A stretch of DNA of 64,000 bases, from positions 26,620,853-26,684,852 of the forward strand of contig OZ038385.1 in the NCBI GenBank assembly GCA_964036045.1, read 5' to 3'. This stretch comes from Eutreptiella sp. 'Long Island Sound 2002' (Eukaryota; Euglenozoa; Euglenophyceae; Eutreptiales; Eutreptiaceae). Under the pieces are notes generated by a model that saw only the letters and a list, made by a program, of their open reading frames with translations, made no database searches and was not told the origin of the DNA. Within the stretch, counting starts at the first letter, position 1, and each line of letters starts with the position of its first letter. This document shows positions 41,980 to 55,349 of the stretch, piece by piece. The translations under genes and the position numbers were made by a program.

Positions 41980-43288
41980 ATACAGTGAAATCCGGTCTGC
42001 GGCCCATGGCAATCAGGTACTGCGAGTCATGGTCGTGTGTGAAAAGCAGCTGTTTGAGAACGTGAAGGTCTGTGATGCACTGGATTGTCTGAAGCCGCTG
42101 CAGAAAAAGTTGGCCCGGAAAGTGCTGGAGTGGAAGGTTTGCCTGCGGGCGGAAAACGGACGTTGGGTGGGAAGGAACGACCGTTGCAGGGTAGGCGCGC
42201 CGGTTGAAGGGTAACAGGTGGAGGTTGGAGAGTGGCATAATGGTTGTTGGTGCGGTTTGCTTTCTAGACAATCTTCCAGAATTTTGGCCATTGGTCTGGC
42301 TCTTTGCGTGTGTGTACTTGGATGCCCAACAACCTACCGCGTGTTACTGCCGTCATGAGGTCTGTTTCAGTTGAGGCACAGTGAACTTGGTTTTCTCGAC
42401 GTCAGGACGGTCCTGGTGGTGTGGCCACACGCTGATAAAGCTTCCTGTCCTTCGGTCCCGTTTCGGCATTTGCCTCCTTGGTTGGGCCGCAGGAGATCTC
42501 TCACGCGGTACGGGTGGCGGAGGAGCTCGTTGAACTGTACAAGACGGGGACCATCGCGTTTCCGCTGCAGGATCGCGAGGAGATTAAAGCCATTAAGTTC
42601 GGTCACCGCCCATTTCCTGAGGTCTGTGCCAGACCACGTCTTCTGTCCATTTGCCGAACACAAGTACATTTTTGAGTTCTGGTCCAGTACAGGAGCTCCT
42701 CATCAGCCGTGGAATATGCAGGGAGATGCAGAGATATGCAAGGAGATGCCGAGGCATGTGAGGCTGTGGAGAGATGCCGGGAAACGGTGGAGAGATGCAG
42801 GGAGATGTAGGGCACTTCAATCTCATCAGGCCAATCATCGGCCATCGTGACAGACGTTTGGATTTGGATGACACGCATCTGCTGTACCAGCAAGCCTGCA
42901 CGGACCTGCTGGTTTCCACTCTACTGCTATGCCCCTCGAGCTGTCCCTCAAGTTGGTGTGGTGCCCCTCTCCGACTCTTCGACAGCTAAACCAGTGTTTG
43001 CAATAACAAAATCATTGGTTTCGGAGCCGATACAGCCCCCTCCCGAAAGTGTCTCAAGCATGCAGTGCCGTACTGCACTCTCGCCATCTCATGCAGGTTG
43101 AAGCCCGGCTGAAGCAGCGGCTGCAGCAGATTGAGAATCTCAGTCACCAATGCCCATGGCCGATGGTGGTAGATCGGTCTTTTTGGGACGATTTCTTGTG
43201 CCGACAAATCTGTGCCTTCCATGGGATCCAGGCACCGAGCGCTCTGTCCACGTCCAATACCACGGTGGTCCCCGTTTCCAACTCATGA
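41980..43288 (+). CDS. Putative three-exon part of an unknown gene
   Basis: Three stretches have good splice borders and matching phases. Exon A is 41980-42190 (acceptor TTGTCTTCCAG, donor AGG|GTAGGC). Exon B is 42493-42621 (acceptor GGGCCGCAG, donor CCTGAG|GTCTGT). Exon C is 43097-43288 (acceptor CTCATGCAG, ends TGA). A-B and B-C both join in phase 0. Products: VMVVCEKQLFENVKVCDALD...KKLARKVLEWKV; EISHAVRVAEELVELYKTGT...FPE; VEARLKQRLQQIENLSHQCP. Exon B is faintly reminiscent of the AAA+ region of VWA8-type proteins (IxxPxxxREEIKAIK), but this is too short to claim. A first exon upstream is not identified. Confidence 0.4.
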
Positions 43289-44947
43289 CCTGCGGAGGAC
43301 CGTGGTTCGGGGGCCGTGTCGATGTGCTGCTGCTTAAGGATCCCTAGCTCGAAGGGCACCATGTCGCAGGCGTTGCAGTGTCAGTACAACCTCACGAGCC
43401 ACGAGCCGACCCACAGGGAGGGAGGGCGAGTTATGGTCCGGATCGTCCGGGCAATGTGCCTCTATCCAGACCACCCGTTGAACCGCAGCTCAGCCCCCGG
43501 CCCCTGACCTCCGCACCTTTTCACTCATGGCAGTGTGTCTCAAGCACTCATGGCGGGTGCTGTTGCTACTGTACGAAGAAGGCCAAGCACCATCGGAGAT
43601 GATGGGAACTGCCAGGCTAACCCCTGGGTATGGGCAGAGCTGTAGGAGGGAAATGGGGGGTAATGCGCATGGGTATGGGCACAGGCATGCGCAGGGGTAT
43701 GGGCAGATGCATAGGCACGGGGATGGACAGGGGTACTGGTTAGCTTGTGAGCCACATGTATTTCATGCCAAACGGAAGTGCCTGATGACTTACGTACCAA
43801 AATGTGAGTAACCGCCAGAAGTACAGGGCGAAGTGAAGAAAGCGGCTGCCTCTTCATCTGGGCCGTGGAGTGTCCTCATCTTCCAATGATGAGGCCGCAG
43901 GTCCGTCGGCCAGCACAGCCTAACATAGACTCGGAAGCCGTCGAGGGCGGGGGAGGGAGGAGGAGTGGAGGACAAGCAGTTGGACTGCACTGCGGTGTTT
44001 CTGACAAACATTCGTCTTGTTGTCCAAGGCAACCTGATGCTGTGATTTTCGGAATCTCCGTCGGTCACATGCTGCCTGTGCTTTGTTTCCTTCCAGGCTG
44101 ACTCCCATCACCACCTGTCCCCTTCATTGCTGCGACGGGGAGGGTGTGAAGCGGCATAGCACGATTCACGCTTTGTATTCCATGTTCTGTCTGGCCGAAA
44201 GATCACGGCCCGTTGGCGGCCTGGGCTCTGTTGCCTTCAGGGTTGGTGCTGCGGTCGTTTTCACATCGTGTGTGCGCGCGCGCGCGCGTGTGTGTGTGAT
44301 CACTCGCGCTCTGTGACCTCAGGGTGGGTGCGGAAGGGGTTGGTTCTCGCCATGCCCGCGTGTGTTTGTGTGTATCGAAACGTTCGGGTTGTTTGCGGTG
44401 CTTTGGCCATTGCTTCTGATCAGATGCTGGGAAGGGTTGGGCAACGTGCATTCTTAGCCAGGCACCGCCCCAATGGGATGCCAACACCGTGCAAAGCTGC
44501 ATTCTGTTGGGGTATGACTCTGCTGTCCGCTGGTCATAAGATAACACATGCTCACTCCGTCTTCTATTCTGACTGTTGGATCGGTTGACGTGACAACATC
44601 CCCGGGGGGGCGACTCCGCGGGTCCTAGGACGCCAACTACCCCCCCCCCCCCCTAGGGGCCTTTGGCCAACAGTTAGTTGCCAAAGGTGTTGCCCTCAGG
44701 CGTCCATGGGCGCCAAAGGCGCCTGATGCTCCATGAACACCAAAGGTGCGCTAAGGCAAATTTTATCCAATTTGTACCCCAACACTATCCTTAAACCCAA
44801 CCTTGACTCTAACGCCCACCCCCAACCCTCAGCCTACTCCTATCCCTACACGTAACCTAATCAAGACTGAATATTGGGACCGAGCTGGTGGGGTAGTGCC
44901 TATGCTTCTGTGCGTACTAGGGTGGAGGAAAGTCAATTGGTTGGGGG
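43289..44947. other. Non-coding with low-complexity patches
   Basis: A GGGTATGGGCA-type tandem tract lies at ~43625-43740, an alternating CG/TG tract (GTGTGCGCGCGCGCGCGTGTG) near 44268-44300, and a C14 run near 44640. The segment 44690-44750 has GGCGCCAAAGGCGCC and related short palindromes. No gene is supported. Confidence 0.4.
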
Positions 44948-45795
44948 ATGGCGATTGAGGGTTGCATGCATGTTGCCGCGATCCCATTATTGCACCAATT
45001 GCACTGTCTGTTTTGTATTCCCCTCCCCTTCTATGTGTTTGCAAATGGCTTTCGCTTCACCGCGATCCCATTCATTTTCGACTGCATGAGTTCCAACATT
45101 TGCTCTTGTGCGTGATAGGTAGATAGAGAAGTTAAAAAGTCTGCCTTGTGTCATTGTGTTTCGGTGTTCCCCTAACCACCAGATATCTGCTCCCGTGCGT
45201 CAGGTAGGTTAATGATGTTGCATGTATGTCATTGATTGACTGTAGGTTAATGATGGCGATTGAGGGTTGCATGCATGTGGTTGTGTGTTCCGTAATCCCT
45301 CCCCTCTTTTTGCCTTGGCAATTTGATTTTGCTTCACCGCGATCCCATTATTGCATGAATGTCACTGAATGTTTTGTCTTCCCCTCCCTCCTTTTGAGTT
45401 TGCAAATGGCTTTCGCTTCACCGCGATCCCATTATTGCACGAATTGCACTGTTTGGTTTGTATCCCCCTCCCCTTTTATGTGTTTGCAAATGGCTTTCGC
45501 TTCACCGCCATCCTATTCATTTTTGACTGCATGAGTTCCAACATTTGCTCTTGTGCGTGATAGGTAGATAGAGAAGTTAAAAAGTCCGCCTTGTGTCATT
45601 GTGTGTTCATTGTTCCCCTAACCACTAGATATCTGCTTCCGTGCGTCGGGTAGGTTAATGATGTTGCATGTATGTCATTGATTGACTGTAGGTTAATGAT
45701 GGCGATTGAGGGTTGCATGCATGTGGTTGTGTGTTCTGTATTCTCCTCCCCTCATTTTGCATTGGCAATTGGCTTTCGCTTCACCGCGATCCCGT
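44948..45795 (+). repeat. ~450-bp tandem repeat, about two and a half copies
   Basis: GATGGCGATTGAGGGTTGCA recurs at about 44948, 45252 and 45698. Units share TTTGCAAATGGCTTTCGCTT followed by CACCGCGATCCCATT, and TGATAGGTAGATAGAGAAGT. The second unit (446 bp) is longer than the first (304 bp) because an internal ~110-bp piece is duplicated. Confidence 0.8.
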
Positions 45796-45949
45796 TCCTC
45801 TTTCTCTTGTTATGAGCAAATCGATGCATATGTACAATGCATTGTACTTCCTGCCACATACCTGTACCAAAAAATTGATGTCTCTATCCGGCTATTGTGT
45901 GTCTGTCAAGTGTTGCATGTTCCTTGTTTCACGCATTACGGGGTGCCAC

Positions 45950-46895
45950 GAGGCCCACGTTCAAGGCTTTTTGGACTTCTGAGGGGCCAAAATGCCCCCA
46001 AAATGGGCTCAAAATGGGCCTATTTCACCCGTTTGTGCACCCCAAATGGTCTAGGATGAGGTCTGGAAAAATGCGTTTTTGACCCATTTTTGACCCATTT
46101 TTGGTCCCAAAACAGCCCAGTTTCAAGGCATTTTGGGATTTTCGGAGTACCAAAACGGGCCACCACAAGCTCAAAACGGTCCAAAAACACTTGTTTTAGC
46201 GTCGCACATGGTCTAGGATCATTTTTGAGAAAAGTCATCTTTTTGCCCCTACTGGACCCTGTTGACCCATTTGGGCACCCACCTGTTTGGGCTTCAGCTT
46301 GCAGCTTGCCGCAGCCTAGTGGGCCTAGGCATTGGGGTCTAGGCGTCCCTTTGGGCAATTCTGAGGGGTGGAAACCACAAAAAGTGGGGGGTTGCGGGTG
46401 GAATAGGTGCCCTCGGAATCGCATTTTGAGCCATGTAGCCAAAGATATGGCCTATTCTTGGTTTGTGGCTGTCGGCATTTGGAGCTTATGGGGGCCTTTT
46501 TAGGCCGTTTCCTGGACATATCATGGAGTTAGAGGGCGGCAAAGAGATCGTTGACACGGGGAAGTCAAGCCGCACATGCAGTGTAGCCACCGTTTCCCTT
46601 CGTTTGGCCGTTTTGAATGTGTTCTAGGGCTTTTTTGGCCGAAAAATGGCTGTTTTGGCCCTAAACTGCAGTTTTTGAAACTGAGGTCCGCCACTTGCGA
46701 ATCCCGTTCCCGGCCACCACTGTCAAGTTTCCTGCTCAAACTTTGTGTGATTGTACTTCACACCCATAGGTATCATCCACCAAAATTTCACTCAAATCCA
46801 AAGCACCACGACGGAGTTCTGATTTTTTCCCATTTCGCGCGTGTTGCTTGTTGCTTGCTGCTTGCTGCTTGCTTGCTGCTTGCTTGCTAAACCTG
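45950..46895 (+). repeat. Interspersed repeat, copy A, with GCTT-rich 3' end
   Basis: It shares long stretches with 51130-52230: TTTTTGACCCATTTTTGACC, AAAGTGGGGGGTTGCGGGTG and GCCGAAAAATGGCTGTTTT, in the same order. It ends in (GCTT/GCTGCTT)n followed by GCTAAA at ~46845-46891, as copy B does. No protein is encoded. The start is uncertain and this copy lacks the terminal inverted repeats seen in copy B. Confidence 0.65.
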
Positions 46896-47154
46896 GTAGG
46901 TCCACCCTAGACACTAAAAAGGGTTATAAAACCAAGACTGGTTCCACCAGCTCGGTGACCCTAGCCCTAACCCTAGCCCCGGCTCTCACCCTAGGCTAGG
47001 GTCAGAGTGAGTGTTGGGGTCCAAAATGGAGAACAATGATGTGGCAAAAGCAACCATGAACGAAATTTGGGGCATCTTGTTCAGCCCAATCAACATGGCT
47101 GGCATGGCCATACTAGCTGGCTGCAAAGGTCAGGGTTAGGTTTATGGTGATGGT
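46896..47154. other. Non-coding spacer
   Basis: Contains CCCTAGCCCTAACCCTAGCC near 46960, too short and irregular for an interstitial telomere. Nothing else is seen. Confidence 0.4.
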
Positions 47155-47776
47155 ATGGTTCGGCCTGTGGAACCGGGAGCGTCAAACGGGTTGTCACTGA
47201 AAATTTTGAAAACAAAATCCGCAAACTAACAGTCTCAAATTTGTTCGAATGTACCCTCCAATGTACCCGGCTAAATCCATTACTCTGCCTGAAGGATGTG
47301 TTTCTTGGCTCAGATTGAAGGTACCTATGGGCACCGAGATGCATGGGCACACAATTGTTGTTCCAACGATAGGCACACACAGCCAAATTTGAAACAAAAT
47401 GTCAAAGAATGTTTTGAAATGAAAATCCGTAAACTGATAGCTATGTTCCAATGTAACCCGGAAAACTCATTTTATTATCTATTGTTGCCACGTCTTTTTG
47501 GCAAGGGGGCCTTCTGCCCCGTTGCTCCCAACCCTTGTCTGCAACATCTTTAGGCTAGGCTGTCGTCCGCAATATGACACCTTGGCAACAGCGCGAAGTG
47601 GAGACAGCTTACCTTTTCAACGTTTGTGCTCCCAAACTACGTGGCAAAAAGAGGTCACAAGGGGCAAAATTGATGTTTTGCAAGTCGTTTTGGTGCAAAT
47701 CGACTCGGAAATGTAGTTGGTTCAATACTTTAGCCATGCTGTATGACCATGTTAGCATCTTAAGCCGGTTGAGCCG

Positions 47777-49048
47777 GTTGCCCCAACGATAGGCACACAT
47801 AGCCAAGCGTAAAACGGGAAATGAATGAAATGAATTCCGTAAACTAATAGCTATGTTCCAATGTAACCCGGAAAACTCATTTTACTATCTATTGTTGCCC
47901 CCTCATTTTGGCAAGGGGGCCTTTGGCCCCCTCGCTCTCAACCCTTGCCGCTTCATGTCTACAACATCTTTGTTGTCCGCAATTGGACACCTTGGAAACG
48001 GTGTGAAGTGGAAACAACCTAACTTTTCAACTTTTGTGCTCCCAACCTACGTCGCAAAAGGACCAACCATGACGAAATGTATTAAAATCAGAAAATTTCA
48101 GAACGCCGGCCTACCATCTCAAAATCGAATAACCCGAAAGTTAAATCAATGTACTTTTGGACCTTGTTAACAATTTTGGCATCCAAACTTGGGCACCTTG
48201 CAGCAAGGTGCCCAAATTGAGAATACGCAGCGCCGATCCGTAAATTGCGCTGTTTCGCGCAAAAATTTTTCACAGGTGTATTCGTCTTTATAAATTTGCA
48301 CACAGCAATGCATTCAGATCGATGTCTGGTGGCAGAAATCGAAATCGCAAAATCCGCCAGATGCCAGACGATACGCGCGCGCCCCGCCTGTTCGCGATAT
48401 AAATGAAAGCTATATCATGTACATATATATATATATATACCTGAAAGTGTCCGACATTCGCAGCGTTTCTCGGGGTGGAACCTCAAGCTTACGCACCAGA
48501 CATCGATCTGAATGCATTGCTGTGTGGCAATTTGTAAAGACGAATACACCTGTGAAAAAATTTTGCGCGAAACAGCGCGATTTACCGATCGGCGTTGCGT
48601 ATTCTCAATTTGGCACCTTGCTGCAAAGTGCCCAAGTTTGGATGCCAAAATTGTTCACAAGGTCCAAAAGTACATTGATTTAACTTTCGGGTTATTCGAA
48701 TTTGGGATGGTAGGCCGGCGTTCTGAAATTTTTCGGATTTTGATACATTTCGTCCTGGTTGGTCCGTTTGCGACGTAGGGTGGGAGCACAAAAGTTGAAA
48801 AGTTAAGTTGTCTGCACTTCACACCGTTTCCAAGGTGTCCAATTGCGGACAACAAAGATGTTGTAGACACGAAGCGGCAAGGGTTGAGAGCGAGGGGGCC
48901 AAAGGCCCCGTTGCCAAAATGAGGGGGCAAGAATAGATAGTAAAATGAGTTTTCCGGGTTACATTGGAACATATCTATTAGTTTACGGATTTCATTTCAT
49001 TCATTTCCCGTTTTAAGCTTGGCTATGTGTGCCTATCGTTGGGGCAAC
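47777..49048. repeat. Giant inverted repeat 1 (two 555-bp arms, 162-bp spacer)
   Basis: The left arm 47777-48331 starts GTTGCCCCAACGATAGGC and ends CGATGTCTGGTG. The right arm 48494-49048 is its reverse complement, with few mismatches. The spacer 48332-48493 holds an (AT)n tract and the CCTGAAAGTGTCCGACATTC module. If single-stranded, this would form an almost fully paired hairpin of over 500 bp. Confidence 0.85.
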
Positions 49049-50205
49049 TATTGTGTGCCCATCGGTGCCCATAGGTACCTACAATCTGAGCAAAGGTACC
49101 CATCCTTTGGGCAGAGTAATGGGCTTACCCTCGTACATTGGAGGATACATTGGAACATATATGAGTTAGTTTGCGGATTTCGTTTTCCAAATTTTGTTTC
49201 ATAACCCGTTTGACACTCTGGGTTCCAAAGGCCGAAGGCCATTTGATTACCAAAGAGCGTAAGCTTGAGGTTCCACCCCGAGAAACGCTGCGAATGTCGG
49301 ACACTTTCAGGTATATGATATAGCTTCTGTCTATATCGCGAACAGACAGCGCGCGCGCCGTTTGGCATCTGGTGGATTTTGCGATTTCGATTTCTGCCAC
49401 CACAAATCGATCTCAGTGCATGGCTGTGTGGAATTCTATAAAGCTAAATACACGTGTGAAATTACTATGCGCGAAACAGGACGATTTACGGATCGGCGGT
49501 ACATATCCGCAATTTTGGCAGCTTGATGCAGAGTGCTCAAGTTTGCATGCCAAAATCGTGAACAAGGTCCAAGACAACATTCATTGAACTTGAGATCTGA
49601 ATTTTGTCGGATTTTAATACATGTCACCCAGTTTAACCATTTTGTGCACTTAACATGCAAGCTTAGAGCTCAGCCGGCTTAACATGCTAACATGGTCATA
49701 CGGCATGGCTAAAGTATTAAACCCACTACATTTCCGAGTCAACTTGCACCAAAACGACTTGCAAAACATCAATTTTGCCTCTTGTGGCCTCTTTTTGCCA
49801 CGTAGTTTAGGAGCACAAACGTTGAAAAGGTAAGCTGTCTCCACTTCACACTATTGCCAAGGTGTCATATTGCGGACGACATCCTAGCCTAAAGATGTTG
49901 CAGACAGAGTTGGGAGCAAGGGGGCCAAAGGAAGGTGCCCATAGGTACCTACAATCTGAGCAAAGGTACCCATCCTTTGGGCAGAGTAACGGGCTTAGCC
50001 GGGTACATTGGTGGGTACCTTGGAACAGAAATCAGTTACTTCGCGGATTTTGTTTTCAAAATTTTCTTTCACAACTCGTTTGACGCTCGAGGTTCCACAG
50101 GCCGAAGGCCGTTTGATTACCGGGCAGAAATCAAACTCGTAAAATCCGCGAGATGCCAGACGACACGCGCGCGCCCCGCCTGTTCGCGATATAGACGGAA
50201 GTTGT

Positions 50206-50243
<38 letters not shown>

Positions 50244-50797
50244 CCAAAGTGTCCGACATTCGCAGCGTTTCTCGGGCTGGAACCTCAAGCTTACGCTCTT
50301 CGGTAATCAAGCGGCCTTCGGCCTGTGGAACGTCGAGCGTCAAACGGGATGTCAAAGAAAATTGTGAAAACCAAATCCGCAAACTAACTCATATATGTTC
50401 CAATTTACTCTCCAATGTACCCGGCTAAACCCATTACTCTGCCCAAAGGCTGGGTACATTTGCTCAGATTGTAGGTAGGTACGTATGGGCACCAAGATGG
50501 GCACACAATAGTTGCTCCAACAATAGGCACACCACCCAAATTTCAAACAAGATGTCGAAGAATCTTTTGAAATGAAAATACGTAAACTAATAGGTATGTT
50601 CCAATGTAACCCGGAAAACTCATTTTACATTTTACTATCTATTGTTATATGAGTTAGTTTGCGGATTCGGTTTTCACAATTTTCTTTGACATCCCGTTTG
50701 ACGCTCGAGGTTCCACAGGCCGAAGGCCGTTTGATTACCGAAGGGCGTAAGCTTGAGGTTCCATCCCGAGAAACGCTGCGAATGCCGGACACTTTGG

Positions 50798-52247
<1,450 letters not shown>

Positions 52248-52248
52248 G

Positions 52249-52299
<51 letters not shown>

Positions 52300-52302
<3 letters not shown>

Positions 52303-53900
52303 GATACAACTTCCGTCTATATCGCGAACAGGCGGCGCGCGCGCGTCGTCTGGCATCTGGCGGATTTTGCGATTTCGATTTCTGCCGCCAGAAATCGATG
52401 TGAATGCATTGCTGTGTGAAAATCTATACAGATGAGCACCTGTTAAATTATCATGCGCAAAACAGCGCGATTTCTTGATCGGCGGTGCATATCCGCAATT
52501 TTGGCATCTTGATGCACAATGCTCAAGTTTGGATACCAAAATCGTGAACAAGGTCCAAAACTAGATTCATTCAACTTTCGGGTTATTCGACGTTGAGGTG
52601 GTAGGCCAGAGATCTAAATTTTTGGAATTTTAATATATTTCACCCAGGTTAGTCATTTTGTGCGCGTAACATGCCAGCTTAGAGCTCAGCCCGCTGGGCA
52701 TGCTAGTTTGCCATGCCTATGGTCATACACCATGGTTCAAGCATTGAACCCACTACCTTTCCCTTTGCACCAAAATGACTTGTAAAACATCAATGTTGGC
52801 CCTTGTGGCCTCCTTTTGCAACGTAGGTTGGGAGCACAAACGTTGAAAAGGAAAGCTGTCTCCACTTCACATTGTTGGTGTCATATTGCGGACAACATCC
52901 TAGCCTAAAGATGTTGTAGACAAGGGTTGGGTGCAAGGGGGCCGAAGGCCCCCTTGCCAAAAAGAGTGAACATATATGTTCCAATTTACTCTCCAATGTA
53001 CCCGGCTAAACCCATTACTCTGCCCAAAGGCTGGGTACCTTTGCTCAGATTGTAGGTAGGTACGTATGGGCACCAACATGGGCACACAATAGTTGCTCCA
53101 ACAATAGGCACACACACCCAAATTTCAAACAAGATGTCGAAGAATCTTTTGAAATGAAAATACGTAAACTAATAGGTATGTTCCAATGTAACCCGGAAAA
53201 CTCATTTTACATTTTACTATCTATTGTTGTTCACTCTTTTGGGCAAGGGGGCCTTCGTCCCCTTTGCACCGAACCCTTGTCTACAACATCTTTAGGCTAG
53301 GATGTTGTCCGCAATATGACACCTTGCAACAATGTGAAGTGGAGACATCTTACCTTTTCAACGTTTGTGCTCCCAACCTACGTGGCAAAAGGAGGCCACA
53401 AGGGCCAACATTGATGTTTTGCAAGTCATTTTGGTGCAAAGGAAAGGTAGTGGGTTCAATGCTTGAGCCATGGTGTATGACCATGGGCATGGCAAGCTAG
53501 CATGTTAAGCGGGCCGAGCTCTAAGCTGGCATGTTAAGCGCACAAAATGACTAACCTTGGTGAAATATATTAAAATCCCAAAAATTTAGATCTCTGGCCT
53601 ACCACCTCAACGTCGAATAACCCGAAAGTTGAATGAATCTAGTTTTGGACCTTGTTCACGATTTTGGCATCCAAACTTGAGCATTGTGCATCAAGATGCC
53701 AAAATTGCGGATATGCACCGCCGATCAAGAAATCGCGCTGTTTCGCGCATGATAATTTGACAGGTGCTCATGTGTATAAATTTTCACACAGCAATGCATT
53801 CAGATCGATTTCTAGCGGCAAAAATCGAAATCGCAAAATTCAGACGACGCGCGTGCGCGCCTCCTGTTCGCGATATAGACGGAAGTTGTATCATATATAT
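52300..53900. repeat. Giant inverted repeat 2 (two ~672-bp arms, ~257-bp spacer)
   Basis: The left arm ~52300-52971 begins GATACAACTTCCGTCTATAT and ends AAAAGAGTGAAC. The right arm 53229-~53900 is its reverse complement, with scattered differences and small indels. The spacer is the GTACCCGGCTAAACCCATTA to ACTCATTTTACATTTTAC module. The symmetry centre lies in a different part of the unit than in repeat 1. Confidence 0.8.
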
Positions 53901-54719
53901 ATATACCCCAAAGTGTCCGGCATTCGCAGCGTTTCTCGGGCTGGAACCTCAAGCTTACGCTCTTCGGTAATCAAATGGCCTTCGGCCTGTGGAACCGAGA
54001 GCGTCAAACGGGATGTCAAAGAAAATTGTGAACACCAAATCCGCAAACTAACTCATATATGTTCCAATGTACCCACCAATGTACCCGGCTAAACCCATTA
54101 CTCTGCCCAAAGGCTGGGTACCTTTGCTTAGATTGTAGGTAGGTACGTATGGGCACCGAGATGGGCACACGATAGTTGCTCCAACGATTGGCACACGTAG
54201 CCAAATTTCAAACAAGATGTCGAAGAATCTTTTGAAATGAAAATACGTAAACTAATAGGTATGTTCCGATGTAACCCGGAAAACTCATTTTACTAGCTCT
54301 TGTTGTTCACTCTTTTTGGCAAGGGGGCCTTTGGCCCCCTTGCACCCAACCCTTGTCTACAACATCTTTAGGCTAGGATGTTGTCCGCAATATGACACCT
54401 TGGCAACAATGTGAAGTGGAGACAGCTTACCTTTTCAACGTTTGTGCTCCCAACCTACGTGGCAAAAGGAGGCCACAAGGGCCAACATTGATGTTTCGTG
54501 TTGGTGGTGGCAAGGCTCGTTGGGACATAACTGCATCTTTTCTGCAAAGGTTTGACGTTGCGTTTTGCTTCACCACTCGTAATGCATTATGCAATTTGCA
54601 TCGTTGTCAATGTTACATTCTTGCCATAGATCGCAAGCTTTGGGCAACAATCCATTTACAAGCAAGTTTGGTGAGACCTTTGTTGGAACTGGTGTGTTTC
54701 TTTAATGTTCGGTTACTAA

Positions 54720-55349
54720 ATGCTCGTTACGCTTTCCTTGCCGGGCTTGAAGGCAGGTGCGGTAAGTGACTTGAAGCTCTTGGGCCGGCATGTTGCACAG
54801 CTTCGCGACGTATTACCTTCTAGTGTTAGCCATCCTGATTTACCGGACGAGGTTAGGACCACAGTCGCTGCATTTTGCAACCTGGTGCCTTTGTTATGTG
54901 CATTTCGCTTGAGTGGTGATGAGGTGGAACTTGCCTGTGAAGTTCCATCAACCCTCGCTGACACTATCCGTTTCGTTTGGCCAACCCCTGATAATATATT
55001 CCCTTACTGGCATATGTGTGATGTTGAGCTGTCTCGCGAGCTGCGGCATGTACATATGACTCATGGTGTTGCTGTTGGTGCATGCGTGTGCCAAGCCGTT
55101 GAAGCAATTGGGGACCAAGTGAAGGTGGTTGCCCAACAAAGTGGTTGGGATCTGGACACCTTTTTGGGGAAGGTGTTTCCTTCTTTGGAGATCAGGTTTG
55201 CTAGTGACCATGATGTTCTTGGCATTCGCGCATCTGGTGAGGGCACAGGGGAAGATTTGTACATGGCTATTAAACAATCCGAGGCCTGGGGTCCACGATT
55301 TGCTCCTCCCATGAGGAAGAGAAAGTATTCCGCATCGCAAAAGGAATAA
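54720..55349 (+). CDS. Unknown protein, 209 residues; N-terminus uncertain
   Basis: Starts at ATG 54720 and ends at TAA 55349. Composition is that of a soluble globular protein (LRDVLPSSVSHPDLPDEVRT, FVWPTPDNIFPYWHMCDVEL) with a basic tail MRKRKYSASQKE that could be a nuclear signal. I do not recognise the family. Directly upstream, in another frame, 54495-54769 also reads like coding sequence (RKLWATIHLQASLVRPLLEL...YAFLAGLEG), and the two overlap at FLAGL/LPGLK. The gene may therefore have a longer N-terminus broken by a one-base shift or joined by splicing (GCG|GTAAGT at ~54763). Its upstream end coincides with the array edge at ~54494. Confidence 0.5.
   Translation: MLVTLSLPGLKAGAVSDLKLLGRHVAQLRDVLPSSVSHPDLPDEVRTTVAAFCNLVPLLCAFRLSGDEVELACEVPSTLADTIRFVWPTPDNIFPYWHMCDVELSRELRHVHMTHGVAVGACVCQAVEAIGDQVKVVAQQSGWDLDTFLGKVFPSLEIRFASDHDVLGIRASGEGTGEDLYMAIKQSEAWGPRFAPPMRKRKYSASQKE

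Noticed and set aside
46955-46985. Interstitial telomere (CCCTAGCCCTAACCCTAGCC)
   Set aside because: Only about three irregular units; also GTAGGGTTAGGG at ~32460 is a single short match.
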